Of a stretch of 24,599 nucleotides of DNA, positions 15,018 to 22,704 are shown piece by piece. The first letter of the stretch is position 1. Each line of letters opens with the position of its first letter. The notes below the pieces were generated by a model that was not told the DNA's origin, made no database searches, and was given only the letters and a program-made list of their open reading frames with translations. This stretch comes from DASXMT01 sp036521415 (GTDB lineage Bacteria > Actinomycetota > Acidimicrobiia > Acidimicrobiales > RAAP-2): positions 1 to 24,599 of the forward strand of contig DATDHU010000016.1 in NCBI GenBank assembly GCA_036521415.1, given 5' to 3'. Made by a program: the position numbers and the translations under genes.

Positions 15018-15713
15018 CTATGCCGATATTTTGCCCATTGCCTTGGTGGCGAGCATGCCGAGCAGCTGCGAGTCGACGGGGCCATAGTCGCCCACGGCCA
15101 CCGCGGCGAGGGTGTTGCCCTTCCGGGCTATCACGAATTCTTGGTCGAGCACCGTTCCCTGCACGGTCAGGTTGGCCGTATAGCTCGAGCTCTCCGCCCC
15201 GAACCGCTTGTTCGAGATGGGACTGACGGTTCCGGTGACCTTCTCGCCCCCCACCGTGTTCGAGAAACTCGAGCACCGGTTGAGGTTGGCGACGACCTGT
15301 TCGTAGGCCGCGTGACCGTTCTGGTACGAGCCGAGCAGCTCGACGAGCTGGGGCACGCTCTGGTTCATTTGGAAGGCGACTCGGGCCCTGGCCTGGTAAG
15401 GGACCTTCCAGATCGGATTGCTGTAGCAGCTCTTGGTCGTCGGGGTATTGCCTGCGCTCTTCGACCATCCAGGGGGAAGGTTCTGGATGGTCAGGACCAT
15501 CCCTTGGAGTTGCTGTGCTGACGGAGTGGTGGTCGCTACCGCGGGCGAGCCATAGGCCAGGGACCCAGCGGTGGTGGCGAGCACGAGGCCCACGGCCCAC
15601 TGCCGCCGGCCGGCATAGGGACGGCCGCGTTTTCGGCCGCGGCTCAGGCCCCGTTTTCGACCGCGGTTGAGGGCAGGGGTCATGCCCGCGCTAGCTTCAG
15701 GACTCCGTCTCAC
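15018..15713 (-). CDS. Exported PknH-sensor-like protein
   Basis: This is a 231-residue secreted protein. A long basic N-region (RGRKRGLS and RGRKRGRP repeats, then GRRQW) precedes a hydrophobic stretch at about 40-58 and a likely cleavage site after AVA (60). The twin Arg before the hydrophobic core might make it a Tat substrate, but the consensus is weak. The mature part begins with LQGMVLTIQNLPPGW and has two cysteines (Cys96, Cys147) that could form a disulfide, and a C-terminal FVIARKGNTLAAVAVGDYG. This layout resembles the extracellular sensor domain of PknH-type and related mycobacterial lipoproteins (moderate support). The start is unsure: GTG 15713 or ATG 15683, neither with a strong Shine-Dalgarno sequence. 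The role is unknown. Confidence 0.7.
   Translation of the reverse strand: MRRSPEASAGMTPALNRGRKRGLSRGRKRGRPYAGRRQWAVGLVLATTAGSLAYGSPAVATTTPSAQQLQGMVLTIQNLPPGWSKSAGNTPTTKSCYSNPIWKVPYQARARVAFQMNQSVPQLVELLGSYQNGHAAYEQVVANLNRCSSFSNTVGGEKVTGTVSPISNKRFGAESSSYTANLTVQGTVLDQEFVIARKGNTLAAVAVGDYGPVDSQLLGMLATKAMGKISA
15614..15668. repeat. 24-base tandem duplication encoding RGRKRG repeats
   Basis: The GTTTTCG(G/A)CCGCGG core occurs at 15629 and again at 15653, a 24-base period that equals eight codons. It adds a second RGRKRG block to the basic N-region of the exported protein. Confidence 0.55.
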
Positions 15714-15847
15714 GACACGACACCGTTCTCTCGCAGGCGTACATCATGCCGTAGGCCCGTGGTGGTTCCCCATCGGGTTTGCCGTGATAGCCGGCCTACC
15801 GCCGCGAGACCTCCGCCCGCCCGCCGCCGATCCGCCGCCCGACCCGC

Positions 15848-16408
15848 TCAGGAGAGTGTGCGCGGCGTGGGCAGTTCGACCTCGGCCTGATCGGCCAGTT
15901 CACAGGGCGTGCCAACCGGATCGAGGGCGTTGGCGCGGGACGCAATGAGCCCGAGTTGGGCTCGGAAGATTTCCCGCTCGTCGTCGTCGAGCGGGGCGAG
16001 CAGGTGGGCCTCGGCTTCTCGGAGGCGCTGGTCGAGGGTGACCAGAAGCTCGGAACCCTTGGCAGTGGCCACGACATGGCGGGCTCGCCGGTCCGAGGGG
16101 TCGGGCCTGCGCTCGATCAGGCCGGCTGTCTCGAGGTCGTCGAGCAGGTACGTCATGACTGTGCGGTCAATGCCGAGGTGCTGGGCGAGAGCGAGTTGGC
16201 TGCCGACGGTGCTGTGGGCAGCGGCTGAGAGGACCTGATAGCCCCGGGGCCCTCCGGGGAGGTCGGCCACTGCGGCGTGAGCGGCGGTGGCGTAGGCCCG
16301 GAACACGACGCCCAGCCCCCAGCCGAGGTCCTCGGCGAGAGCGGCGCCGCATGCCGCTGATCCCGTTCGGGAATCTGGGGCGGTCACGTCATCGGGCACA
16401 ACCCACAT
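15848..16408 (-). CDS. MarR family transcriptional regulator
   Basis: This is a 186-residue winged-helix regulator that binds DNA as a dimer. The winged helix covers about 55-115: SQLALAQHLGIDRTVMTYLLDDLETAGLIERRPDPSDRRARHVVATAKG contains the recognition helix (about 79-92) and the DPSDRR wing (103-108). Flanking helices form the dimer interface. The C-terminal 20 residues look disordered. Start choice is weak: ATG 16408 gives the usual layout but has no Shine-Dalgarno sequence, and the frame is open to 16495. The gene is divergent from the FAD oxidoreductase. Inverted repeats in the intergenic region are good candidates for its operator, so it probably represses itself and the oxidoreductase gene. 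The ligand is unknown. Confidence 0.9.
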   Translation of the reverse strand: MWVVPDDVTAPDSRTGSAACGAALAEDLGWGLGVVFRAYATAAHAAVADLPGGPRGYQVLSAAAHSTVGSQLALAQHLGIDRTVMTYLLDDLETAGLIERRPDPSDRRARHVVATAKGSELLVTLDQRLREAEAHLLAPLDDDEREIFRAQLGLIASRANALDPVGTPCELADQAEVELPTPRTLS

Positions 16409-16432
16409 GGTACCGGAAATGTGTCCGACAAG

Positions 16433-16472
16433 AAGATCAGTTGCACAGATCATCTTGTTACAATATGATCTT
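16433..16472. promoter_or_regulatory. Inverted-repeat operator candidate for the MarR protein
   Basis: AAGATCA (16433-16439) and its exact complement TGATCTT (16466-16472) bracket the promoter of the FAD oxidoreductase. Inside lie another GATC-type element (AGATCATCTT, 16448-16456) and TTGTTACAA (16455-16463), itself a near palindrome. Their location over a promoter next to a marR gene suggests an operator. Confidence 0.5.
16441..16469 (+). promoter_or_regulatory. Sigma-70-like promoter of the FAD oxidoreductase
   Basis: TTGCAC (16441-16446), a 17-base spacer and TATGAT (16464-16469) form a good promoter. Transcription would start near 16476, giving a leader of about 60 bases before ATG 16536. 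Confidence 0.55.
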
Positions 16473-16535
16473 GACCTTAGACGTACTGCGTACAAGACGG
16501 CTAGATGGACTGGACGAGCGAGGACTGGAGATCAG

Positions 16536-17654
16536 ATGACCGGGAATGATGAGGCCCAGGGCAGGCCGACCGTGGTGGTGGTAGGCGGCGGCTATGGCGG
16601 GGTGACCGTGGCCAAGGCGCTCGACGAGAGCATGGACGTGGTCCTCGTGGAGCAGAAGGACGCGTTCATGCACAACATTGCCGCCCTCCGGGCGCTGGTC
16701 GACCCGTCGTGGCTGCCGAGGATCTACCTCCCCTACGACAAGCTGTTGGCCAAGGGCCGCGTCGTCCGGGACCGAGCCGTCGTCGTGGAGCCGGGTCGGG
16801 TGGTGACGGCGTCGGGCCAGGAGATCCTGGCCGACTACGTGGTGCTGGCCACGGGATCGAGCTATGCCTTCCCGGCGAAGACCGACAAGGTGGATACCCA
16901 AGCAGCTCACGCCCAGGTCCGCGCCGCCCACGACGCCCTCTCCGACGCCGACCGGGTCCTGTTGTTGGGGGCGGGTCCCGTCGGCATCGAGCTGGCCGGG
17001 GAGATAGGCCACGTGTGGCCCGAGAAGTCGGTCACCCTCCTCGACGTCTCCGGCGAGGTACTGGGTGGACCCTTCAAGCCGGAGCTCAGGGCCGAGTTGC
17101 GTCGCCAGCTGGACGAGGTGGGTATCGAAGTAGTGCTCGGAAGCCCGCTGCGCGCCGGCCCGTCCACCGCCCCCGGCGAGCTGGGGACGTTCACCGTGAC
17201 CACGGAGGACGGGTCTGATATCACCGCCGACATCTGGTTCCAATGCTTCGGCGTCGTGCCCAACAGCGATTACCTCGGCGAGGCATTGGTCCCCGCTCGC
17301 CAGGCTGACGGCTTCGTCCAGGTCGAGCCCACCCTCCAGGTCGTGGGCCAGACCACCGTGTTCGCCCTGGGAGACCTTTCCACGGCGGACGCCAAGATGG
17401 CGGGATTCGCCCGTCACGAGGCAGAGACGGTAGCTGCCAATATCACCGCACTAGCCGACGGGTCGGAACCAACCGCCTATCAGCCCAGGGGGCCGGGCAT
17501 CGTGGTCCCGATCGGGCCCCTGGGCGGAGCCGGCCAGTTCCCCGGCCAGGATGAGATCGTCGGACCAGAGATGGTGGCCGACGTCAAGGGCAGGGACATG
17601 ATGGTCGACCCGTTTCAGGAGCTGTTCGGCCTGGCCGTGGCCGCGGCCGATTGA
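16536..17654 (+). CDS. FAD-dependent NAD(P)H oxidoreductase (NDH-2/AIF-like)
   Basis: This is a 372-residue flavoprotein with two nucleotide-binding folds. VVVVGGGYGGVTVAKAL (13-29) binds FAD, VLLLGAGPVGIELAGEI (141-157) binds NAD(P)H, and the FAD-closing motif VFALGDLSTAD lies toward the C-terminus. YVVLATGSSYAFP is the conserved ATG strand. No CxxC redox pair is seen, which fits type II NADH dehydrogenase or the AIFM2/FSP1 group that reduces quinones, rather than disulfide reductases. No membrane helix is evident; attachment would be peripheral. ATG 16536 has GGAG six bases upstream. It is divergent from marR and likely under its control, as MarR proteins often govern stress- or quinone-responsive oxidoreductases. 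The PhyH-like gene follows after 107 bases. Confidence 0.9.
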   Translation: MTGNDEAQGRPTVVVVGGGYGGVTVAKALDESMDVVLVEQKDAFMHNIAALRALVDPSWLPRIYLPYDKLLAKGRVVRDRAVVVEPGRVVTASGQEILADYVVLATGSSYAFPAKTDKVDTQAAHAQVRAAHDALSDADRVLLLGAGPVGIELAGEIGHVWPEKSVTLLDVSGEVLGGPFKPELRAELRRQLDEVGIEVVLGSPLRAGPSTAPGELGTFTVTTEDGSDITADIWFQCFGVVPNSDYLGEALVPARQADGFVQVEPTLQVVGQTTVFALGDLSTADAKMAGFARHEAETVAANITALADGSEPTAYQPRGPGIVVPIGPLGGAGQFPGQDEIVGPEMVADVKGRDMMVDPFQELFGLAVAAAD

Positions 17655-17761
17655 CGAACTACGACCTCTCGTCGACCGGTTCAGAGCGCAGACTCCGTTC
17701 GTTGGAGCGGCCGATCGATTCCTCGGACAATCGCCGAGGATCGGCTGGTATACCTTCGCCA

Positions 17762-18709
17762 ATGGATCAGTCGCTCTTCGATCCAAACGCAGTGGATCGA
17801 TGGCACGACGACGGCTGGTGCGTACTGGAGGGGCTGATCCCGACCGGGGAGGTCGACGCGGCACGAGAGGCTCTCGCACCCTATTACCCCGCTCCTTCAA
17901 AGCCTGCTTCTTCGATGCCTTCCCACGCTGGTCCTCCGGCCGACCCCTCCATCTCCACACAGAGCGCCAATTCGAGGGAAGGTACCTTCGACCTGAGCTG
18001 GGACGCGCCCAAGCCCATGTTCCCCTTCGCCGAGATGGCGCTCAACCAGCTCGTCGTGCACCCCCGCCTCATCGCGCTGGCCGAAGAGCTCCTGGGCACA
18101 GACCAGATTCGGCTCTACCAGGGACTGGCCAGCGCGAAGTACTCCGAGGGCCCGCAGGACTACGAGCAGCTGCTCCACGTCGATTACGGGAATCACACAT
18201 TGGTGGTGCCCCGTACCGACATGGGCTACCAACACCTGGAGCTCTTCGTCTACCTGAGTGACGTGACCTCCGAGACAGCGGCCACCCGCATGGTGTCTCG
18301 TCGGCTCACGGCCGACATTCCCGTGGAGCGGACCTACCTGAGCTTCACTGACTACGCGCCGCTCTACGAATCCGAGGTACCAGCGTCGGGTCCGGCCGGA
18401 TCGGTCCTCGCCTATCGCCCCGACGTGTTCCATCGAGGGACCTCCTTGTCGGCCGAGGGATCGGTGCGATACCTGCTCCACGTCGCCTACAAGCCGGTGG
18501 CCACTGACTGGCTCGGATACCAATCGTGGCCGGCAGCGGCCGAAGGGGCACCCTGGCACCGGTTCGTGTCAGAGGCCACACTCCGCCAGCTCACGGTGCT
18601 CGGCTTTCCCGAGCCCGGCCATCCCTACTGGACAGACGAGACCCTGAACGGCGTCGCCGCTCGCTACCCGCGACTGGACATGACCCCGTGGCGGACGATT
18701 GAGGCGTAG
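17762..18709 (+). CDS. Phytanoyl-CoA dioxygenase (PhyH) family protein
   Basis: This is a 315-residue Fe(II)/2-oxoglutarate dioxygenase. The iron triad is His139 and Asp141 (LLHVDYG) with His224 (VFHRG); Arg236 (SVRYLL) is placed to bind 2-oxoglutarate. Family members hydroxylate acyl-CoA, secondary metabolites or amino acids; the substrate is unknown. Residues about 41-75 are Pro/Ser-rich with no homology, an unusual insert just before FDLSWDAP. The frame is open back to a TTG at 17651 that overlaps the preceding stop. I prefer ATG 17762, since the 37 extra residues are not family-like and TATACC lies seven bases before this ATG, as in a leaderless gene. It may share regulation with the FAD oxidoreductase upstream. 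Confidence 0.87.
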   Translation: MDQSLFDPNAVDRWHDDGWCVLEGLIPTGEVDAAREALAPYYPAPSKPASSMPSHAGPPADPSISTQSANSREGTFDLSWDAPKPMFPFAEMALNQLVVHPRLIALAEELLGTDQIRLYQGLASAKYSEGPQDYEQLLHVDYGNHTLVVPRTDMGYQHLELFVYLSDVTSETAATRMVSRRLTADIPVERTYLSFTDYAPLYESEVPASGPAGSVLAYRPDVFHRGTSLSAEGSVRYLLHVAYKPVATDWLGYQSWPAAAEGAPWHRFVSEATLRQLTVLGFPEPGHPYWTDETLNGVAARYPRLDMTPWRTIEA

Positions 18710-18741
18710 CAGACGGGCCAAAGCAGACGGGCCGAAGCAGA
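18708..18741. repeat. 14-base tandem repeat after the PhyH-like gene
   Basis: AGCAGACGGGCCAA and AGCAGACGGGCCGA are adjacent, followed by a partial third AGCAGA. It starts at the stop codon of the PhyH-like gene. It is probably a slippage product. Confidence 0.6.
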
Positions 18742-18819
18742 TTGGAGACGGCCGAATCACCGACGCCCTTCGATGCATCGGTAGTGGCGGGGTAGTCGGT
18801 TGCTCAAGCCCCTGCCTCT

Positions 18820-18836
18820 CGACACCATTAGTGTCG
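18820..18836. promoter_or_regulatory. Inverted repeat over the rhamnosidase -10 region
   Basis: CGACAC and GTGTCG arms flank a CATTA spacer, ending five bases before the rhamnosidase ATG. It overlaps TAGTGT (18829-18834), a -10-like box seven bases from the ATG. It could be an operator for sugar-dependent repression, or a hairpin at the start of the mRNA. Confidence 0.5.
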
Positions 18837-18841
18837 TCATC

Positions 18842-21721
18842 ATGGGCGAGCCGGCCGAGGGCCAGCCGCTGCGCACCTGGACGCTGACCCGGCGTCAGCT
18901 GCTGGGGGGCGGCGTGATGGGGGTGGCCGGGCTGGCACTGGCCTCCGTCGTGCCGACGGCTTCGGAGGCCGCCGAGGCCTCGCTCGGTGTAGCAAGCAAA
19001 ACACGGGTGCCCAGTCCACCGGGTACGCCAATGGTGCCGAGTGCACCGGGCGCACCGGGCGCACCGGACCAGTTGGCTGTCGACGGTCTGGCCGTGCCGA
19101 TCGGCCTCAGCCCGGGCGACGTCTACTTCGCCTGGCAGGTGCGAGACGCAAGGCGCGGCGCGAGGCAGAGCGCCTATCGCATCCAGGTATCCGGACCGGT
19201 CATCGGGCCCGGTCCGGCGCCGATGGTGTGGGACAGTGGCCAGGTGGGCTCGGGCGAACAGGCCTTTGTGCCCTACGGGGGCCCGCGGCTGGCTTCCGAC
19301 TCTGCCTACCGGTGGACCGTACGAACCTGGGACCACTCGGGAAACTCAGGACCGAGCTCACCTCCGTCGGTGTTCGAGACCGGGCTCGATGACGGCGATT
19401 GGCGCGCCTCGTGGATCGGTCGTGCACCGACTGCATTGTCCGAGCCGGACCAGTACACCTACGCCCGCACCGAGGCCACCATGGGACGCGCAGCCATCGT
19501 GCGGGCCCGGGCCTACGTCTCGGGCGACCAGCAGTACGAGCTCTACGTGAACGGGATCCGAGCCGGTAAGGGTCAGGCGTACAGCTACCCGGACTCGATG
19601 TACTACGAGACGCTGGACGTCACCGGGCTCCTCCGTCCCCAAGCCGTCAATGCGGTGGGAATCGTGTCCAGCTGGCAGGGACCGACGAAGGGGCACCCGG
19701 CCGGTCGTCCCGGGGTGATCGTGCAGATCATGGTCCACTACTCCAACGGGCGTGTCCAACTGATCACCAGCGACGGGTCGTGGCGGGTGCAAAAGGGCGC
19801 TTGGCTGCCCGGCACCCAGCGGGACCTCGAGGGAGACCTCGTCGACTTCACCGAGAACGTGGACGGACCCGATCAACCGGTCGGCTGGGACCTGCCCGGC
19901 TTCGATGATCGGCTCTGGTCGCCCGCCGTGGTGCTCGGACCGGCGAACACCAAGCCGTGGACCCATCTCGTGTCGGTGCGCGCTCGCATCGTTGAAGAAC
20001 CCGTGCATCCGGTCTCGCTCGCCACCCTCCCCTCCGGGGCGGTGGTGGCCGACTTCGGAAAGGTTTATGCCGCCGTCCCCACCGTGGCATTCCACCAAGG
20101 GGTGCGGGGTCGCTTGGTGACCATGCGGGCCGGCTACCTGCTCGACGAACCGATCGCCGGACAGCCGTTCACCGGGGTACCCGGTCAGGTCTCGACCGAG
20201 CACGGTACCCAGCACACCGACATGAGCTATAGCTACGTGCAGCGTGGAGGCGCAGAGGAGTTCCACCCCTTCGACTACCTCGGGTTCCGCTACTTGCAGA
20301 TCGACGATCCCGGGGAGACGCTCACGCCCGAGGACGTCGTAGCCCGTACCCGCCACACGGCTCTGCCCCGGCAGCCGGCCGCAACTTTCTCGTCGGATGA
20401 GCCGATCATCGACGCCGAGTTCGAGCTCGGTCTGCATTCGGCGTTGTTCACCGCGCAAGAGCAGTTTCTCGACACGCCGACCCGGGAAAAGGGACCCTGG
20501 CTCTTTGACGGCTTCAACGAGTCGTGCACGGCCATGGCGACGCTCGGTGAGCAGAACCTCTCCCGGAAATCGCTGGTCGAGTTCGGCCAATCCCAGGGTC
20601 GCTACTGGCCCAACGGGGCGGTCAACAAGATCTACCCGACCGGGCTCGGCGCCCTCGACATCAACGAGTCCACCGAGATCTATGCCGAGTGGGTGTGGCA
20701 ATACTGGATGCACACCGGGGACCTGCCCCTCCTGGCCCGTGTCTACGGCGTGCTCCGCCGGATCGCCGACTACGTCGAGCGGGCTGTCTCGCACCGGACG
20801 GGGCTCGTCACCTCGCTGCCGGCAACCAACGTCTACTACGACTATCCGGTCGTCACCCGCTTGAACGTCCTCGGGGTGAACGTCTTCCGCCGGACCGCCG
20901 ACGTGGCCCGTGTGCTGCAGCGGCCGTCCGGTGAGATCGCCACCCAGCGCCGCCGACAAGCGGCATTGACTGCAGCGGTGAACAGCCGCCTCGTCCGCAC
21001 CGACGGCACCTACGTCGACGGCCTGACGAGTCACGGCAGCCCTACGGATACGGCGTCGCAGACCGCCAATGCATGTGCAGCCTTCTACGGCGTGGTGCCG
21101 CCGAGGAACCTGGGCGCCGTGGCCCGCTACGTCAGCAGCCTCGGCATGCAGGCCCCTCCCCAGTTGGCTGCCGAGGTGCTGGGTACGATGGCCCTCGCCG
21201 GTCTGCACGCCGACCTGGTTACCCGCCTGACCGACGCCTCGACCGACGGTTGGGCCAACATCTTGGCCCGAGGGGCCACGTTCACCTGGGAGGTGTGGAA
21301 CCCCTCGGATCTGATCGGGGACAGCATGTCCCACGGTTGGGGCTCGAACGTGGCCGTCCAGATCCAGCGGTCACTGCTGGGCGTTCGCCCCACCGCCCCC
21401 GGCTTCGCATCCTTCGACGTCACCCCGCCCTCCGGGGGGCTGTCCCGGGCCAGTGGTTCCGTGCCCACGCCGCGCGGCACGATCACCGTCGCCTGGAGTC
21501 GGCCCACCACGGCGGATCCGCACTTCTCCTTGGATGTTCTCGTGCCACCCAACAGCTTCGCCACCCTGTCGGTCCCGGCCGACCAGGTCGGCGGCATCAC
21601 CGAAAGTGGCGGCCCGGTCGATCGGGCGAAGGGGATCCGATCGGTCCGGGTCGCAGACGGTGTCGCCCACCTCGAAACGGGCGCTGGCGCCTACAGCTTT
21701 CGCGGCGAACAGACCACTTGA
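18842..21721 (+). CDS. Tat-exported alpha-L-rhamnosidase, GH78
   Basis: This is a 959-residue secreted glycosidase that removes terminal alpha-L-rhamnose from glycosides or polysaccharides. Residues 16-44 form a Tat signal (TRRQLL, then a Gly/Ala/Leu-rich stretch and ASEAAEA). An Fn3-like domain (SPGDVYFAWQVRDA), the ASWIGRAP rhamnosidase N-domain, a beta-sandwich and an alpha/alpha barrel follow, then a C-terminal beta domain. The barrel motif is DTPTREKGPWLFDG, with Asp544, Glu549 and Asp556 in the same spacing as Asp567, Glu572 and Asp579 of the Bacillus RhaB enzyme; the usual DCPxRxE has Thr for Cys. ATFTWEVWNP gives Glu817 as general base. ATG 18842 is preceded by TAGTGT at seven bases and has no Shine-Dalgarno sequence. 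The frame is open to a TTG at 18800, which would put 14 extra residues before the signal. Confidence 0.92.
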   Translation: MGEPAEGQPLRTWTLTRRQLLGGGVMGVAGLALASVVPTASEAAEASLGVASKTRVPSPPGTPMVPSAPGAPGAPDQLAVDGLAVPIGLSPGDVYFAWQVRDARRGARQSAYRIQVSGPVIGPGPAPMVWDSGQVGSGEQAFVPYGGPRLASDSAYRWTVRTWDHSGNSGPSSPPSVFETGLDDGDWRASWIGRAPTALSEPDQYTYARTEATMGRAAIVRARAYVSGDQQYELYVNGIRAGKGQAYSYPDSMYYETLDVTGLLRPQAVNAVGIVSSWQGPTKGHPAGRPGVIVQIMVHYSNGRVQLITSDGSWRVQKGAWLPGTQRDLEGDLVDFTENVDGPDQPVGWDLPGFDDRLWSPAVVLGPANTKPWTHLVSVRARIVEEPVHPVSLATLPSGAVVADFGKVYAAVPTVAFHQGVRGRLVTMRAGYLLDEPIAGQPFTGVPGQVSTEHGTQHTDMSYSYVQRGGAEEFHPFDYLGFRYLQIDDPGETLTPEDVVARTRHTALPRQPAATFSSDEPIIDAEFELGLHSALFTAQEQFLDTPTREKGPWLFDGFNESCTAMATLGEQNLSRKSLVEFGQSQGRYWPNGAVNKIYPTGLGALDINESTEIYAEWVWQYWMHTGDLPLLARVYGVLRRIADYVERAVSHRTGLVTSLPATNVYYDYPVVTRLNVLGVNVFRRTADVARVLQRPSGEIATQRRRQAALTAAVNSRLVRTDGTYVDGLTSHGSPTDTASQTANACAAFYGVVPPRNLGAVARYVSSLGMQAPPQLAAEVLGTMALAGLHADLVTRLTDASTDGWANILARGATFTWEVWNPSDLIGDSMSHGWGSNVAVQIQRSLLGVRPTAPGFASFDVTPPSGGLSRASGSVPTPRGTITVAWSRPTTADPHFSLDVLVPPNSFATLSVPADQVGGITESGGPVDRAKGIRSVRVADGVAHLETGAGAYSFRGEQTT

Positions 21722-21732
21722 GGGCCGCGCCC

Positions 21733-21745
21733 GGCGCTAGGCGCC
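21733..21745 (+). terminator. Short GC hairpin after the rhamnosidase gene
   Basis: GGCGC and GCGCC pair around TAG, 12 bases after the stop. The stem is only five base pairs and has no T-run. Confidence 0.3.
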
Positions 21746-21756
21746 CCGATGGTCCA

Positions 21757-21788
21757 TTGACAGCTCCCGTTGACAGCTCCCGTTGACG
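21757..21788. repeat. 13-base tandem repeat containing TTGACA
   Basis: TTGACAGCTCCCG occurs twice in direct succession (21757, 21770), followed by a partial third copy beginning TTGAC. It is in the gap between convergent genes. Confidence 0.6.
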
Positions 21789-21869
21789 GCGCCTCGTTGC
21801 CGGTGGAGGCGTCGGACCCCCGGTGCGATCGACCGTGGCGATACTCGTCACCAAACGGGCAGCCGCCGG

Positions 21870-22481
21870 TCAGCGGTCGGCGGAGGGCAGGTCCCGGGCG
21901 AACTCGATGAATGCGTGGGGCGGGAGGTAGTCCTCCGGGATGTCGTCGGGGTGGCGGTAGTTGTCGATGTCGAACACGTTCGAGACCCCGTCTCCCTCGG
22001 CGGTGGCGACCAGGGCCGGCTCGCGGCTTCGAGCAAACGCGTCCCGACCGGTGATGGCCGCAGCCTCCAACGACACGAACGTGTCGCGGTCGATGCGAGC
22101 GACGAGGCTGTACACGCAACCGTCGAGCGTGGCCCCGACCCGGCGCCCGATCATGCAGTGGTGCTTGCCGTCGTCGATGGCGTACACCGTCTCGTCGCCC
22201 GTGCCGAATCGGCTCCGGACCCGGTCGGCGTGGCCGAACATGAGCCACTGCTCGTGCCGCTTGTCCTTCATGGCCCACAGCGGGCTCGGGGGAACGATCC
22301 CTTCCGGCTCGTCCTCCTCCAGCGGCGTGGCATCGATGGGAGCGGAGATCGGATTGGTGCTTCCCACCGACTCGGGCGTGAAGTGCAGCTGACCGTCAGC
22401 CCTCGACTGGAAGATCCCCCCGCCCTCGACGGGGACCTCCTCCGGTTGCTTGGTGCGTTCTGGTCCGTCCGGGTCGCTCAC
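21870..22481 (-). CDS. Unrecognised acidic protein
   Basis: I do not recognise this 203-residue protein. It has no signal peptide or membrane segment. The first 65 residues are polar and acidic (PLEEDEPEG, 53-61). A probable folded part begins at SPLWAMKDKRHEQWLMFGHADRV and contains HHCMIGRRVG (107-116) and DGCVYSLVARI (120-130), with two cysteines (Cys109, Cys122). It closes with NVFDIDNYRHPDDIPEDYLPPHAFIEFARDLP, rich in Asp, Pro and aromatics. The GTG at 22481 has GAGGAG six bases upstream, so this start is well supported even though the frame is open further. It stands alone between the rhamnosidase and lysR. Strong start signals and coding bias make it a real gene; function is unknown. 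Confidence 0.75.
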   Translation of the reverse strand: MSDPDGPERTKQPEEVPVEGGGIFQSRADGQLHFTPESVGSTNPISAPIDATPLEEDEPEGIVPPSPLWAMKDKRHEQWLMFGHADRVRSRFGTGDETVYAIDDGKHHCMIGRRVGATLDGCVYSLVARIDRDTFVSLEAAAITGRDAFARSREPALVATAEGDGVSNVFDIDNYRHPDDIPEDYLPPHAFIEFARDLPSADR

Positions 22482-22610
22482 TGAGTGCTCCTCGTCTCGC
22501 TGACGTGTGGTCTCGCTGAGGTACGGCGTCCGCACGACCTCGTTGTACGCACAGTCTGCCGGATCCACCATACGGGCGCCGACCGGAGGCGGCTTGCGTA
22601 GCCTCGGCCT

Positions 22611-22646
22611 GCACCTCATAGCTGACCCGCACCTCAGAGCTGAACG
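22611..22646. repeat. 18-base tandem repeat between lysR and the unknown gene
   Basis: GCACCTCATAGCTGACCC at 22611 is followed by GCACCTCAGAGCTGAACG at 22629, matching at 15 of 18 bases. It lies in the 223-base gap 22482-22704, which holds no other clear feature besides the upstream part of the unknown gene. Confidence 0.55.
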
Positions 22647-22704
22647 GTCTGAAGGATTCGCCCCGCTGGGTTTCGGCTCCGGCTCCCCGGTTCAATCGAG
22701 CCGA

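Noticed and set aside
13726..15600. 624-residue minus-strand open frame
   Set aside because: It spans several real genes in a different frame and is Arg/Pro-rich throughout with no motifs.
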